This document shows, piece by piece, positions 49,827 through 63,969 of a stretch of 64,000 nucleotides of DNA. Numbering within the stretch: the stretch's first letter is position 1; each line of letters starts with the position of its first letter. The notes beneath the pieces were generated by a model, which ran no database searches, was not told where the DNA came from, and saw only the letters and a program-made list of their open reading frames with translations. The stretch spans positions 213,502-277,501 of the forward strand of contig JH720382.1 of assembly GCA_000231825.2 (NCBI GenBank), read 5' to 3'. Position numbers and translations under genes: made by a program. This DNA comes from Tetrahymena elliotti 4EA. Taxonomy: Eukaryota; Ciliophora; Oligohymenophorea; Hymenostomatida; Tetrahymenidae.

Positions 49827-52800
49827 ATGGATGAGAAAAACGAAAAGGAGGGAAAAGATATTATGGATGAGCAGACAGGAATAATAAAGCTGCTGAATGA
49901 TATGAAGATTATGATCTTTGAAATCGTTATTAGTTTACTCAAAGAAGAACCTATTTTATTTATGGGACGTTCTATTCTAATTGGGTTAGAAACTATTCAA
50001 GTAGCTAGTTATGTTTTCGAGCCTTAATTAGTGGGCTTATGGAAAAATCATAGTTTTGTAAATGTTATTTAGTATATTATGAGATATACTAGAATAGTAC
50101 CTTTTCTAGAATAGCTATCATTTTCTGCTTTTTAGATTGTCTTCTTTATGGCAATCTTTTTTTTAGTGATTGTGATTTTTTTACTCATTTACATGGCCTT
50201 AACAATTCGTAAAAAGGCTTAAATTTTTGGATCAGTTAATGGCTTTGTAAGATATTTCTCAGAATTCATGTGCTCTATTCTCTTTATTCCATTTTTGGAG
50301 CTATTTCTGATTGTTTTTAAGTGCTCTAGCTCAACTCAAGTTACATAGTCATCTTCATCTAATAGTACTGTAGTTACTACTACTGTAACAAATAGCGGTG
50401 CTCTATACAGCATAGTATGGCCTGAAACCTAATGCTATACAGGTAAATATAATGCATAGATTTATTAGAATATTAATTTAATAATATAAGGTTGAAATGG
50501 ATAGATTTTTTGAAAATAAAAAAATGAGTAAATTAATATCTACTTAATCAATCAATCAACCAGCGAAAAATAAACAATAAATAATTTGATTCTTATTTTT
50601 TAATTTTATATAAAAGGAAATTACATTGCTTTTGTTTTGCTTGGGAGTTTGTTTTCTTTGATGATTATCATTTACACATTTATAATGACTTTAATTTATT
50701 TTGAATGTAGACTTACAACAACTGACTGCAATTCTAAATCAACAGCTAGAGGAGATTTACTATTTTTGTTATTTAAGATTGTTTTAGTTTTTTAATTTAC
50801 ATTCTTGACTTCTAGCTCTTATCAAGTTATTATGATCTTTATTTATGCTATTATTTCTGCTTGGTATTTTAGTCATTTCTGTTTTAACCTATTTTACAAT
50901 CACTACTATGTAGCCAAGCTAGTCACTGCCAAATCTGCTATTTGTATGTGGACATCACTTGTAAAATTATCCTTTATTTAAATTCATTTCTTAGTCTCAT
51001 TTAAAATATTAGATGCTTATTTTAGCAAAATTAATGGAAAGCTATGCATTTGATGGCACTCCTTTTATTTGGATTATAGGGATGCCTTTCATAGTTATGA
51101 TTGTAATAATCAGACAAGATTAAAATTTTGAATACATTCTCATTAATAGTAACAATTATGAAGTGCTATCTTAGCCTATGTGCTAATTAGTTTACCTAAC
51201 TAAATTACTTAATCTTTATCACACTGATAAAAGTATAGCAATCCTTGTAGATGGATTTCTTGATTTTCACAGATCCCTCACAAGTAAAGAGGACTCTCAC
51301 ACTAAAAGGAGAGTTTTAAAAACAACAAAATTTTCTAAAATGCTGAGAGAACGAGGGGAGTGTGAACAAGTTATTATGGTCATCGCTGTATTATAAGGTA
51401 AATTCAATTTTTAAAATTATTAACTTAGAAATTATGAAAAATACATAGGTATGTATTACTATGGTCTCTAAAAATTCCCTAATAATACCAGACTTAGGAT
51501 TCTTTATGCTTTATATTTACTAGACAAAATGTTATCTAAATAACAAGCTTTGTAAGAGCTGCTTAACGCCGAAGTAGAAAGACCAGCATTCGATGAATCT
51601 TTTATCATATACAGGTAAAATTTATAAGCTCAATAGAAAAGATGTGTTATTAAAACATTTTTATAGATATAAGTAGATAATAGAAAATTCATTAATGGAA
51701 AGAAGTGGAATGGATGGAAAGAAAGGAGATAATTTTGAAATGGTTAACGAACTTTCTGTTTAAAATCATTTGAAGTAATGTCGCTTAAATGTAGAAAAAA
51801 GTGCTAATTTACATATGGAGTTTTGGTCACAACTCAGTGAAGATTCTCCTGATTTAGGTATTTTATTTCTCTAAGAGATGTCAATAGATTTGTCTTTTTA
51901 ATTATTTTACATTTTTTCTAATAGGAAAACTAAGTGAAATAGGTTATAAAATTAACATAGTAAATAATACAGCCTAGGAATAATGGAATAAGCTCTAGTA
52001 AACTGATTCTAATGTGCCTTCTATGATGAGGCTCTATGCTAAATTTATGATAGAAATTTTAAATGACAAGGAAGGTGGTGAATAGATTTTACTGAGACTT
52101 GGAGATATGAATTCCAGAAACGGTAATAAAAAAGGTTCAGCATTAATAGATTTATCTTCAGAAAGCAAGCCAACAATTTTTATTTCTGCTGAAGATGACT
52201 CTTTTGGTATTATAACAAACATTAATTTGGCTGCTTCTGGATAGTTAGGTTACAATAAAATGGAAATTCTAAATCGTAATGTGAAGGTAAAACACTATTT
52301 TTTCTTTAAGTTGTCTCATCTTTAAATAATTTTATTATCAGGTTCTTATGCCACAAATGTATTCCAAATTTCATGACAACTTTTTAGAGACATACTTATC
52401 TACGCTTGAACCAAGAATTCTAAATACCGAGAGATTACTACCAGGAAAAAATAAACTTGATTATCTTGTTCCTTTACAGGCTCTTGTTAGACATGTCCCA
52501 TCTTTAATCCATGGTTTACAATTTGTGGCTTAATTTAAAGTCTAAAAAACTGTTAATTTGGTAAAATTTTTACCCATAAATTTAATAACAATTTTTAAAT
52601 AAATTTTTAAAACATAAGTACACTTACTTGTTAATAGATGCTGAAGGAAAAATTTAGAATTTAACTTCAACTTGTATAAGCATTCTCTCAGTAGATCAGA
52701 AGAGAGTTTTAAAGAAAAAAATGAATATTGTTGACGCAATTCCTGATTTTTGGGATAAATTGAAAGAATATCAATCAAAAAATGGAGGCCATGCAACTGT

Positions 52801-55445
52801 TTGTGATTTAAGAAAGAAATCTAAGGAGTTCTAAGCTAGTGTTTAAGTGTAAGAAGTCTCATTCAGAACAGTTGGACACTAGGGATATTATGTAAAAATA
52901 GAAAAATAAAGATAAGTTATGAACAAATCCAACATAGCAGAAACACTAGTTGGCAAAGAAGCTACAACTACTCTTCTAGCTAATACAATGAGGACAGATA
53001 GAAAAACACTTTTAAAACACTTTTAAGTAAAGTATGATACATATAATAAAAAGTATCTAGGTGAGTTATGTGAAGGTCCTCCAGTTTATACAAATGATGA
53101 CTTTGACTAATCTCACATAATTATTTCGCATGATGATTCTGTTATTGGAATAAGTTAAGTTGATAAAGTAGAAGATATGAGAACAGCCGAAGAAAAGTAA
53201 GATGCAGAAGATTTGTTAAGTAATATTACATTCAATAGCAAAAAAAATTAATTATTTACATTAAAAATAAAATAGAACCTAAGTATGCCTTAGGAATTAA
53301 GACTGTAAGATTGGTAGATGGCTAGTTGAAAGATATTGAAGATCTCAAGAGAGATGATGGAGATGATGATGAAAATAGTGATGATGAAGAAAATGGTTAA
53401 GGACTAGGATAAAAGAATGCAGATGAAGATGAAGCTGAAGATACCAAAGAATTAGGAAATATCTTCAAAAAAAGATCTAATTTCTTATAATTTACTTCAA
53501 GCAATCAATTCCTTTATTCAAATTCTATGAAATAATTACGGTTGATTAGCTATTTGTTTATTATAGTTCTTTGCAGCATGTGTTTGGTAACTTATTTTTT
53601 GAATTTACTTAAATTAACAACTTGCATTTTATTAACTTAGTTAAATCACTTCCTTGCTTCTAATTCGTTTGACGAATGCAACACTAGATATAATCTATTA
53701 AACTAAAATAATTTAATGACAGCAGAAGGACAGAGAATTTTGATGAAAGTAGGATAAATGTGCTCTTTGAATGAAAATCTCATAGTGGTAAATGACTAAA
53801 GTACATATTTCTTAAAATTGTAAAAAGATTTAAGTGAAAGTTATGACTCTATGTCCACAATTTAGACACAACTTTCTTAAGTTACACTAGATTTAACTCC
53901 CTAACATAAAAACATGTTGCAAAATAATGTCATTGGAATTAAAAGTAAAAATAGTGACGGATCTATTTAAACAGATTCCTATAACTTTAATGATGTTACT
54001 CGTTAGCTTCTCTCTGTAGTAAATACACTACAATCAGCTTCAATTGCAAAATTCAGCTTTAAAGATGAAGAAATTTATAAAATTTAGTATATTATTTAAT
54101 TTTTTTTCTTTGAAAATATATTACAATTTAAATTAATTTTCATTCAAATCTACTAAATAGGTACAATTTCTTAAACGATTATTATATTGCTTAAACATAA
54201 ATATCAAACTACTTTGTCATAGAGTTAAACAACTGGGCAGACAATAAGACTCATCTTTTTACAGTACTTCTAGTTTTATCTATAGTGCTCATAATCATAT
54301 TATTCTTGATCATTTTACCTTTCTATTTCTGGGTAACTAAATCTTAAAAGGAAGTTCTAACAATATTTTTAGAAATCCCAACACCGAAAGTTAAAAAACT
54401 ATTTTAAAAGTGTGAGAATTTTGTAAATCAAATGTAATCTGGAAATGATGAGGAAATGTTTAGTGATACTTCTCTTCAGAGCAATCATGGTGAAGAAGAT
54501 GCCATGTTTTTGAGATCAAAGGGTAAAAAACGTAGAAAATTTAAAATAGATTTAAAAAACAGAAACAACTTCTTCATTCCTTTTATTTTATGCGTTCTCT
54601 TCTTCGAAGCATATTTCATAGCAACTTACTTTGTCAGTACTTAACTTGCTGATAGTGTTTAAAAATTCATTTAAGAAATGAATACAACTACAATGTCTGA
54701 AAGATATTATGCTTATGCATTAAATGTATAAGTTTAATTATTAATAGATCACCAGTTTTCTGCTAATATGGGTTCTTCTCACGATTACCTTATTTCATCT
54801 ATCAATGGTATGTATAACTTAAATTCGGATGTCTAACGTGAGCATAGTAATAACATCAACTTATTAGATCCTACTTATGTTAATTAGTACCAAAATATCA
54901 TGTTTACTAATAAAACTTGCCAGATTCTCACTGATTCACGTTTTGCATCAACCCAATAATGTGAATCGTTTGCTGAAGGAACGATCTTACAAGGTTTAAG
55001 TCTTTCTCTCCCAAGATATATAGAAAACTTTAGATATATAACTTCTCAGTACGAAGATCTTCTTAAATCATCAACTAACTAGACTTATATATTAGAGTAC
55101 TTAAATAAATAAGTGAATGCAACTCACCTATAAGAAATGTATGATATGTAAGATCTCTATGTGCGCGGTTTATTTTAAAGCCTTTGCAGTGTATTCCTTA
55201 GTAGCTTATAAACTACTCTTAATACATCTCAAGGAGCTAGAGTTACTTTGCTTATTATAGGTCTTATAGTTTAAGTTTTACTCTACCTTTTCTTCTGGCT
55301 TCCCGTTCTAGCAGCTTTAGGTAGAGAAGTAGTACGTATCCGCTCTATGATTACTATGATTCCACTAGAAATATGCCAACAAACTAGGCTTATTAGAGAA
55401 TTAATTTAAAATTATGCAAATATAAATTCAAACATTTAAGATTGA
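49827..55445 (+). CDS. Large multi-pass membrane protein with PAS domain (TmcB-like ciliate family)
   Basis: Ten exons: 49827-50442, 50617-50960, 51013-51397, 51449-51614, 51667-51857, 51925-52286, 52342-52560, 52619-53219, 53276-54086 and 54161-55445, giving 1659 residues with consistent phases. The N-terminal third has about six hydrophobic helices (for example VFFMAIFFLVIVIFLLIYMA and TPFIWIIGMPFIVMIVII). A cytosolic helical region follows (ILYALYLLDKML). A PAS domain spans about 645-790 (GIITNINLAASGQLGY, then LMPQMYSKFH, then YLLIDAEGKIQNLTS). A soluble part with a strongly acidic tract (DDGDDDENSDDEE) precedes about four C-terminal helices. This plan matches the expanded ciliate TmcB/PAS membrane family, probably sensory or signalling, with no known ligand. 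The start is the first ATG of the frame. Confidence 0.88.
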
Positions 55446-56756
55446 TTTATCATATAATTAAACTTAGTTAACATAATCATTTACTTGTTTATATTCATTT
55501 TTCTATGTATAATCCTATGTCATACAATTATTCATTTTATTTTGTATTCTAAATATCTAAAGAAACCAAAGTAACTTCCCCTCAATATGAACTTCACCAT
55601 ATTTAAATAAAAATTGTATTGATTAAAATCCTTAAATGAATAAAATTAGGTATATATTTTTTTAATATGATTTCTCTAATTCTCATTCATAAGAAAAAGA
55701 TTTAATGCATACAAACTTAAATTTATTTAATTATAATTTCCTCCACCTTTTCAAGATGTTGTAATGTTTTAAAAATTAGTGAACCGATGTCAAAAATTTA
55801 ATTATCAAGTCTGTTTTTTGACAAATCTTTTTAATTTAGAATTTGATATGGTTTGATTAAAAAAAATATTTTAATAATTAATATCAATATTTGCTTTCAC
55901 CCAAGATATTTTTTAAGGAACCAAATTTTCTGTTAAAATTTAAAAATAACTGATTTTTTTAATTTCTTCAGTTAAATAGAAAAAAAGCAAATAAAAATCA
56001 ACTAAATTCATAAATTTCTAATTATTTTTTCACTTTTCAGTTGATTAAAAATAAAAATTGATTAGATTGAACTCAAAAATTTTTTCAAATTTTAATTTAT
56101 CTTCAAAAAATTTTTTCCTGATTTTGATCATTTAAAGAAGATAATAAGAATAATACCAAAGTTTAAAGTTTATGGGAACAGTTAAAAACTTAGTGATTTA
56201 AATTATATTAATATATTTAGATGATAAGAAATACCAAATATTTGCTTAAATACATTATTAATAATTGATTGTAAAATAATTACGAAATATAGATAAATAT
56301 AAGATGTGTAAGAATAAAGTAATATATAAACTAATAATCTTCTATATTTCCAATAATAAAGCAGAGTTAAGTTATAGGCCAGACAGATTAGCTGAATTAG
56401 ATAATCAAATTTTAAACTTTCTTAAGGACGTATTGCTGGCATATTAAATGTATTCGACAGTTTGGTATATAGATAGGTAGATAGTTCATAATATTTAGAT
56501 TGGTGTTATTTTTGTTTAGTGAAAATATTAAAAGTATATCAATAACAGATTAAAGTAAGCCTTTTCAATAGAGTTAAATCAAAAAGATATAGAAGGAATG
56601 AAAGAATAAAAGTTGGTTTTTTGTGTTAGGCTCATTAGTATAAATTCTGTGATTTAATGTATTATAAAAGAACTTATTTATTATCATTAGATTTTGATAA
56701 GAAAAGTTATTGTCAAATCATTAAGAAAATTATGACTCTGTTTTATTTATTTTTTT
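55446..56756. other. Convergent intergenic region
   Basis: The 1.3 kb lie between the 3' ends of the PAS protein and flippase genes. They are AT-rich and no gene is visible. Confidence 0.6.
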
Positions 56757-59700
56757 TCAATTAATCTATTACATATCTTGATCTACATCAGATGCAGCAT
56801 TTTCAATTTATATTTGTTTATTCCAACCTAAATAAATTTCATAAAAATCATTTAATTATTCAAACTACTTTTAGATAAAATTAAAATTCATTACGATCCC
56901 AGAGTTCTAAGAAATAGTCGAGCATAGAAGTGGATGCAATTATAAGAATATTACCAATGTGAACATTAGGTGATTTTATAAAGCTATTTGTTTTTAAAAT
57001 TTCTTAATAAATATTTGTAATTAGAAATCTTACTCATTAAATAGCCCATATATTTATGAAAAGGTGAAAGAAGAGGATATTACAACTAAAGTTAGTAGAT
57101 AAAGTGCCATAGAACCCAGATTTATTATTAAGCTTCCTATGCTATGCTCATATGAAATAATCAGAACTTTCAAGTTTGCATTTACTACAGCCATACCAAA
57201 TACCATTGTACCGGAATCCCAGAACCCAAGTGTTCTACCTTTAGAACTTGAGAATGAGAATTCTAAACTTTGGTAACTGTTCATTTTAAAATTTGAAAGT
57301 AAATCAAAATAGTCGATTGGATATTTGTTTTAAAAATGAAAATGTTTAATAAAAATATTTTACCAGAAGAAAGCTAATATGACTGATTAGCAGACTCCGC
57401 TAAAGAACCAAGCCCAGAAAACTTGAGTGTTAAAAAGTTGATCTATTTTGTTTAATTAATTTGATATTTATTTGGTTTTGATTGAAATTTGAATTACGTT
57501 TTAAGCCCTGCAAGTAGTAATTCCTTTTGTTTTCTAAAAGGACTTTATAGTCAAATTCATAGTCGTAAACCTTTTTTATTTAGCAAATATATCAATTAAA
57601 GAGAGTTATTCAACACAAAATAAAATTACGGCATAAATGATAATTGGAAGAGATGCATAAAAAACGTTAAAGAGCTAGTAAATATAACTATCATATAAGG
57701 TTTGTCCTGAGAAATTATTGTAGAACGAATAGAAGAATTATGGTAAGACCAATACAATATTCTTATAGAAGTTGTAACAAACAAGCTTAGAGTTTCTTCT
57801 ATATGATTCTCTTCCATGGAAGAATAAAAGATTTCTTAAAATTTTGAATTCACCGATAGAATAATCACTTGCTCTAGCAGCCTTTAAATTCGAATTTAAA
57901 ATTAAAATTTGATTAATAAAAAAATAACAATTTACTTGCTAGCCTTCTAAACCTTTGATACCAACACCAACATGAGCTGCACAAATCATATTAACATCGT
58001 TAGCTCCATCACCAATTGCCAAAGTTGAAACAGTTGGTTTGTTATCTCTTACTAAACTAACAATTTACTGTTTTTGTTTTGGTGAAACTCTACAACACAA
58101 CACTGATGTACAATTATTTGTTATAGTAATAAGTAGGGTTTTGGGTCCTTCAACCATAGCATGGATCAAAGCTTCACCAGTGATGATAAATGCATTATTA
58201 TCCTTAACCTTATTTTATTCATCAATATTTTTCTCAATCTATCTTTTAATATCACGAAGTTATTTTAGGATATCAGCTCTTATAATTTCTTCTGGTTTAT
58301 TTTCTACTTCTTTTCTGACTTTAACAACATGTTAATTTAAATCATGAGATAAAAGTTTGCAAGAAAAACCAATATTTATAGCTGTTTCTACTTTATCACC
58401 TGTTAGTACCCAGACCTGATAATATTAAATAAAAATTCTTAGAATACCCACCAAAATTAGCAATAAGCTTAAAATTCTTTTTTCATAAGTTTATTTAAAA
58501 AATTACCTTGATTCCTGCACTCTTTAAGGCATGAATTGTCTATCCTACTTAATCTTATAACTTATCTTCAATCGCAGTAGCACCTACTAAAATTAAATCC
58601 TTTTCTAATAATGCTTAAACTTCACTCATTCTTTCTTCTCTGTTTTCTATAGTCGTACAAGCCTCATGATACTATTTAGACCAGCTTTGATATTCTTCAT
58701 TTGAAATTTCTTTTTCACACAATAAAAGTGTTCTTAGACCAATATTACCATAATCATCTAGATTCTTTTCTGTTTCTTGGATTTTAACAGATTTTTACTT
58801 ATCCATCAAAGCAAATAGAACTGAATCAGCTCCCTTAGTGTATAAGAAATACTTGCCAGTTTTTAAATCTTAAATAACCACAGATTATCTTTTTCTAGTA
58901 GAGTCAAAATCAAAAACATGTAATTACTTGACCTATCTATTTTCTCGTTTAAAAGTATAAATTATATTCTATTACTCATCAATTCCTTTGTATTCAACTC
59001 CACAATATTTTGCAAAATTAACCAAAGCGAGCTCATCTGGTGATGCTGCCTATTTTATATTAAATTGTAAATATATATACACTCTTCCATTTCGCTTAAA
59101 GAGAGATTTACATTGTAAATAATTTCTTTTTTTCCATTTTCTTCTTTTTCTTCTGTAATGACTGTATGTGTCAAAGCTAATATTTCTAATGTTTTCCTTT
59201 TTTTAAAAAAATAACCAATTAATGATCAAACTACTTTTTAAAATTAATTTTTTACTTGATTTTCTAGTATTCAGGGTGGCTTTCATTTTTAAATGCATTA
59301 AAGAAAGAGTGATCTCTAAAATCGACATTTGTTACTTTAGGGAAATCAGAAATATCTTCGATATAATTAGGATGTTCTCTTTCTTAAGGTTCACCTTTAA
59401 ATTAAATATTAAAATTAATAAATTAGTATTAAGAAATTCTATAATCGAAGCTCCATATCTTAAATTAAAATAGTTTCTTTAATATGCCAAAATATATTTA
59501 GATTGATTACCATAAGAAATTCCATTTATTGAAATTTTTTTGAATTCCATAATGTTGCAAGTGAGAGTTCCTGTTTTATCTGAGAATATATATTCAATTT
59601 ATCCCAGCTCTTCATTTAAGTTTGAGCTTTATACACTTGTTGGAGTAATTACTGTTTCACCTTTTTCGTCAACACAAGTGTAAACCATTTTTTCATCCAT

Positions 59701-62328
59701 ATTGATAATTATAGCCTAGAAAAATTTGACCATTTCTAAAGTAACCAACAAAGCTATTTAAATATTAAAAGAAGATTGATTAGTATGAATTATAGGTGTT
59801 AACTAATTATTTAAGTAAATTACAAATTGGAACAAAATTATTGAAGATCAGAATCCAGTTACCAAATCTGACAAAGAAATTATAATAATCACTATTGTCT
59901 TCAACCTAATTAAGACAAAATTAAACAATTATAAAATTATTTATTGTTGTTATGAAATTACTTAGTTCTAGTCGATAGCCAAATAAGGAAGATAATTAGC
60001 ATTAGAATTATACCAGATCATATAGTAAAGAGAACAAAAGAAACACAGCACAATTTATACAACAAAAATCAAAATAATTTGACTACCCATCGTCTTTTCA
60101 AGATGACTCTTTTTTGCTCTTGCATTAAAATTGTTCTTCATAATTTTAGTGTCATGTCCTGTATATGAAACTAAACCCAAAACCCATTTTGTATTTTTCA
60201 ATTTGCAACCTCTTAACAGGAAATTATTTATATCGATAGAAGCTTGAACTCCTGGATAAGAGCAAGTTCCTTTAAATTTATGTAAAAGAGGATTTGGTAA
60301 TTCATAGGAAAAGACAATAGTTTTCTCAAATGCTTGCTTTTAAAATAAAATACAACAAATAAAAAACTTGAAATAAAAAAATTATTTTATTCTTACTTAA
60401 AATGTAGGTCCATAATATTAGTAAATATCTTTGTGGGCATTACGTTACTTTAAATTAGTCTCACCATCAAGAGATTTTGTTTCTATATAGCAAAGACCTT
60501 TGGGCTCTGAAGATGTTAAAACTAAAATATCAGCAGGAAGGAAATCTTTATCTTCAATCTTAGTATTTTTATTAATAAATAAATTAATTATTTTTAATGA
60601 GTATCGATTTTATTCTTATCTCATATATTTTTGAGAGAATTCTTTAAAGTTTTATTAAAAAGTAAATGTTTTTTTTGCTTATTAAATAAAAAAGAAGTAT
60701 ATTTAGGGCTTTATTCATATTTATTAATTTTCTTAAATCTAGATTTATTCATGATAATCGAATATTTGAAATTAACTTCTTTGTTAAATAGTTTAGAACC
60801 AACTCTTTTTAAATTAAAATTAAAAATCCTATTGAATTTCTAAAAGAATTTTGATAAACTTAAAGCCATACTTTAAATTAATTTTTGATTTAATCATTTT
60901 ATTTGAAAAAATTATTAAAAATTAATTATTTAGATTACCAAAATGACATCTCCAACATAAAGCGATGACCATTAGACCTCCTCGAAAGCACTTTTTTGTT
61001 AGTCCCATTTCTTTGTTGTACGCTATTTTATAAAATTTTGTAAATAATTCACTCTATAAAACATTTAACAATTTTAATATGTAAACTATCTTTGGCTGCA
61101 GTCTTTAAAATCTAGATTGAAGAATTGCTTCAAACTATAATAAGTGATTAGAATGCATTTGATTTGAAATTTGTTAAATGATTCAATAAAATTTATCTCT
61201 AAATTGAGAAATAGTCTTAATTTTTATTTCAGAAGTTAGCTCAAACAAATTAAGTTGTCTATGTAGAAATTTTAATAGTCTTTTTTATCAATATCTGAAA
61301 AAAAGACTATAACATACTATTGCAAGTATTTGTTTGCTAAGTAAAAATATATTAGCTCATTAAATTACTCTTTATCTTTATTATTTATGTTGCCTTTATT
61401 TGAAAGATGAATTTAAAATATATTATACTGACTTTTTGCTTTACGCTTTAACTAAAAGAAACCATTCTAACTAACTTTTTATACTTGTTGCTGTTTTTGA
61501 TGTCAACTACCAAATAATTATAATAACTAAATTTAATGTTTACATTGTTTTCTTCGTTATCAGATTTATGGCGTTTATAGTCTTCATAAAAATCCTTTGC
61601 AGCAGTTACTACTAGAATTACAAAAAGAGGCAAGAAAATAGTAGGAATACCTTCTGAGATTGAAATTTAGGGAATAATTTAAAAGAAACCAATGACCTAT
61701 TAAAACAATTTAAGATGAATATTGAGTTAAAATAAAGTCGAAAATGGTTTTAAATAAATTTTTGCTCTTGTGAAAAATTTGAAAAATTCTGTTGATAATT
61801 ATTTTTTCCCAAATAGCTTTCATTTTTTATCAGTTTAAGCATATATTTTTGAAATTTTGATTCGGTTCTTTTTTACATTTTTTGCTTGTATTTCAAGTTG
61901 CTTCTCCTGATAAAAAACGAAACTAGAGTAATATACTGAAGAAGTATTAAAAATTAAAAGGAGTTAAAGTAATTCAAATCAAATAATGAATAACAAACAA
62001 TAAAGGGTTCTTCAAGTAGAAATGAGTTAAAGGAGCTTTAGTGAAAAAAGTAAAAAAGAAAAAATAAAATGCATACTAAGAAATAGAGATTTGCTACTTT
62101 GGAAAATTGCTCAATCAAATTTTTAGGTACAAAGTTAATGTAATTATATTTGCTAGTTGAAATCGAATTGTCACATAAATGTTTATCAATTCTCATTGAA
62201 GTGATCTATCTACTTTTGATTTATTCTCTTCCTAATTTAGCCAACTTCTTATCTGGAATAGGCACATTATCATATTCGTAATCGTACCCAAAACCTTTCC
62301 TAGATACGTTTATGTAGTTTTTGCTCAT
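56757..62328 (-). CDS. P4-type ATPase, phospholipid flippase
   Basis: ATP-driven flippase that moves aminophospholipids to the cytosolic leaflet. I read 17 exons: 62328-62077, 61696-61544, 61022-60939, 60558-60397, 60336-59962, 59905-59824, 59753-59511, 59394-59256, 59196-59112, 59049-58507, 58415-57936, 57881-57630, 57570-57498, 57442-57364, 57276-57034, 56983-56895 and 56827-56757. They give 1134 residues, normal for the family. Diagnostic motifs are [25 protein letters not shown] (actuator DGET), VPISLL (the P4 PISL in TM4), [11 protein letters not shown] (phosphorylated Asp near residue 428), [20 protein letters not shown] and [10 protein letters not shown]. The C-terminal part has the membrane helices and [10 protein letters not shown]. 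Introns 2 and 3 are long (521 and 380 bp) for this locus. It is the last gene before the telomere, transcribed away from it. Confidence 0.95.
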
Positions 62329-63969
62329 GTTATTGAATCACCCTTAGCACTTTAGCGTTTATTCAGCTACTTATGCTCCTTTCTTTGAAAATAATATTAA
62401 ACAATAATTAGTTGTTTTTGTTTATTTTTTTTATTCAGTCAATTAATTACAATCTAGCTATTTTATTCCCTAAACTAAAAGACTTTTTCTTTCTTTGTTT
62501 TTTTTGCTTTTTTATTAGTGGTTGGACACAGCTATCTTTCTTTCTTAGTTAATTTCAATTATTAATTAATATTATATCTAATTATTTTTTGGCTTTTTAT
62601 TTTATTTTTCATTTTCCTTCTCTTTACTTTCGAGCATCAACTCCTTTCTTTCTCTCTAATTATTAATTCAATCTTTCATTCATTCATTCATATAGACTCA
62701 CTCCAAGATTATTCTTTCCAATTTTTCAATCAATATGTAGTCTTTATTATTACTAATTTATTTTCAATTGAACGCATTTTATAATTAAATAGCTAACCTT
62801 TTCATTTCTCTAATTCAATTTGCTATCTAATTCGTAATCATAGTCTTAATTAAATTTAAAATTTTTTTAAATTGATCAAGCATTTTAAGGGCAAGCAAAA
62901 ATATAAAGTTAAAAGCTGACCTACTCCTTATGTGCCTATCATCTAACTACTGATTTTTACAATTATTATACTTGCACATAAATCAAAATTTTGTTAATAA
63001 TAATGATAAAATTAAATCAAGAATTTTCTTGATAAATTTTTATAAATTGAAAATAACAAATTAAGTATAATTTTCTTTTTAATCTAAAAAATTAGAGAAA
63101 GCCTTTATTTTTCAAAAACAAATTCGAGCTACGAGTTACAAGTTATATTTATAGCTTACAGTAAATAAAATTAAGCTATTAAAAATATTAACTATTCAAA
63201 AAACTTGTCAAATATTGTTAATGTTATAAGGATAAAAATAATTTATCTATTTTAATAATTGCGTTTAATTTTTGTTTTGTAAAGAGTTGTAATCAATTTC
63301 TAATTTGAACGAATTCTAAAGAAAAAAATAAGTATTTAATTAAAGAAAAATTTAAAATTGATTCAAGCATCATTTTTTTTAATTACAAAATATTTTAAAT
63401 CAAAATGTCTTCAACAAACAAATATCAAATAATTAGCTCTCAAATGAAATTTTGCTTTAGAATGATTTTCATATTAAGTTTTTTCTTTAGATTGCTATCT
63501 ATTTATCTTTATTTTTCATATTAATAAGGTTTTAATAAACATTAATTTTTTATTTTCAGTTGGTTACACTAAAATTAAAGTTGAGAATTTATTGTTACAA
63601 ACAAACAAATGAATAAATAATAAATAATAAATTCTTAATTTTCAAACCTAACTTATTAAAATCTATTAATAATAAATCAATTTGTAAATTTAAGATTTTC
63701 TTTTTAAAAATATACTTCTGATTGTTATATCTTGTTTAAATTATTATAACAAACTACAAATTTATATTAGGAAAAATTAAACTATTTTTCTTTGCTTTCT
63801 TTGAAGTGTTTATCAATTAAATTAAAAAAAAAAATAATATTAAAAAATGATAATTTTTAAAAAGTATTTATGAATAAAATAATCTTTAAGATTGTTACCT
63901 CAAAAATTTATAAAAGATAAGAACTAAAAGTTTTATTTATTTAATTTTAGTCTTTAAGTCTTTTGATAA
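62329..63969. other. Gene-free subtelomeric region
   Basis: The 1.6 kb between the flippase start codon and the telomere are AT-rich, with a CATT repeat at 62677-62691. They must include the flippase promoter. No coding exon, repeat array or second gene is visible. Confidence 0.65.
62677..62691. repeat. CATT tetranucleotide repeat
   Basis: About four CATT units lie roughly 350 bp upstream of the flippase start codon. Confidence 0.8.

Noticed and set aside
53276..53500. Possible frameshift in the PAS protein
   Set aside because: A 56-bp GT..AG intron at 53220-53275 restores the frame and gives a continuous product, so no frameshift is needed.
57882..57935. Break between GLEGQ and AARASDYS in the flippase
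   Set aside because: A normal 54-bp intron in a known P4-ATPase motif, not a mutation.
63900..63969. Chromosome breakage sequence next to the telomere
   Set aside because: No match to the conserved 15-base Tetrahymena element is visible; it is eliminated during fragmentation.
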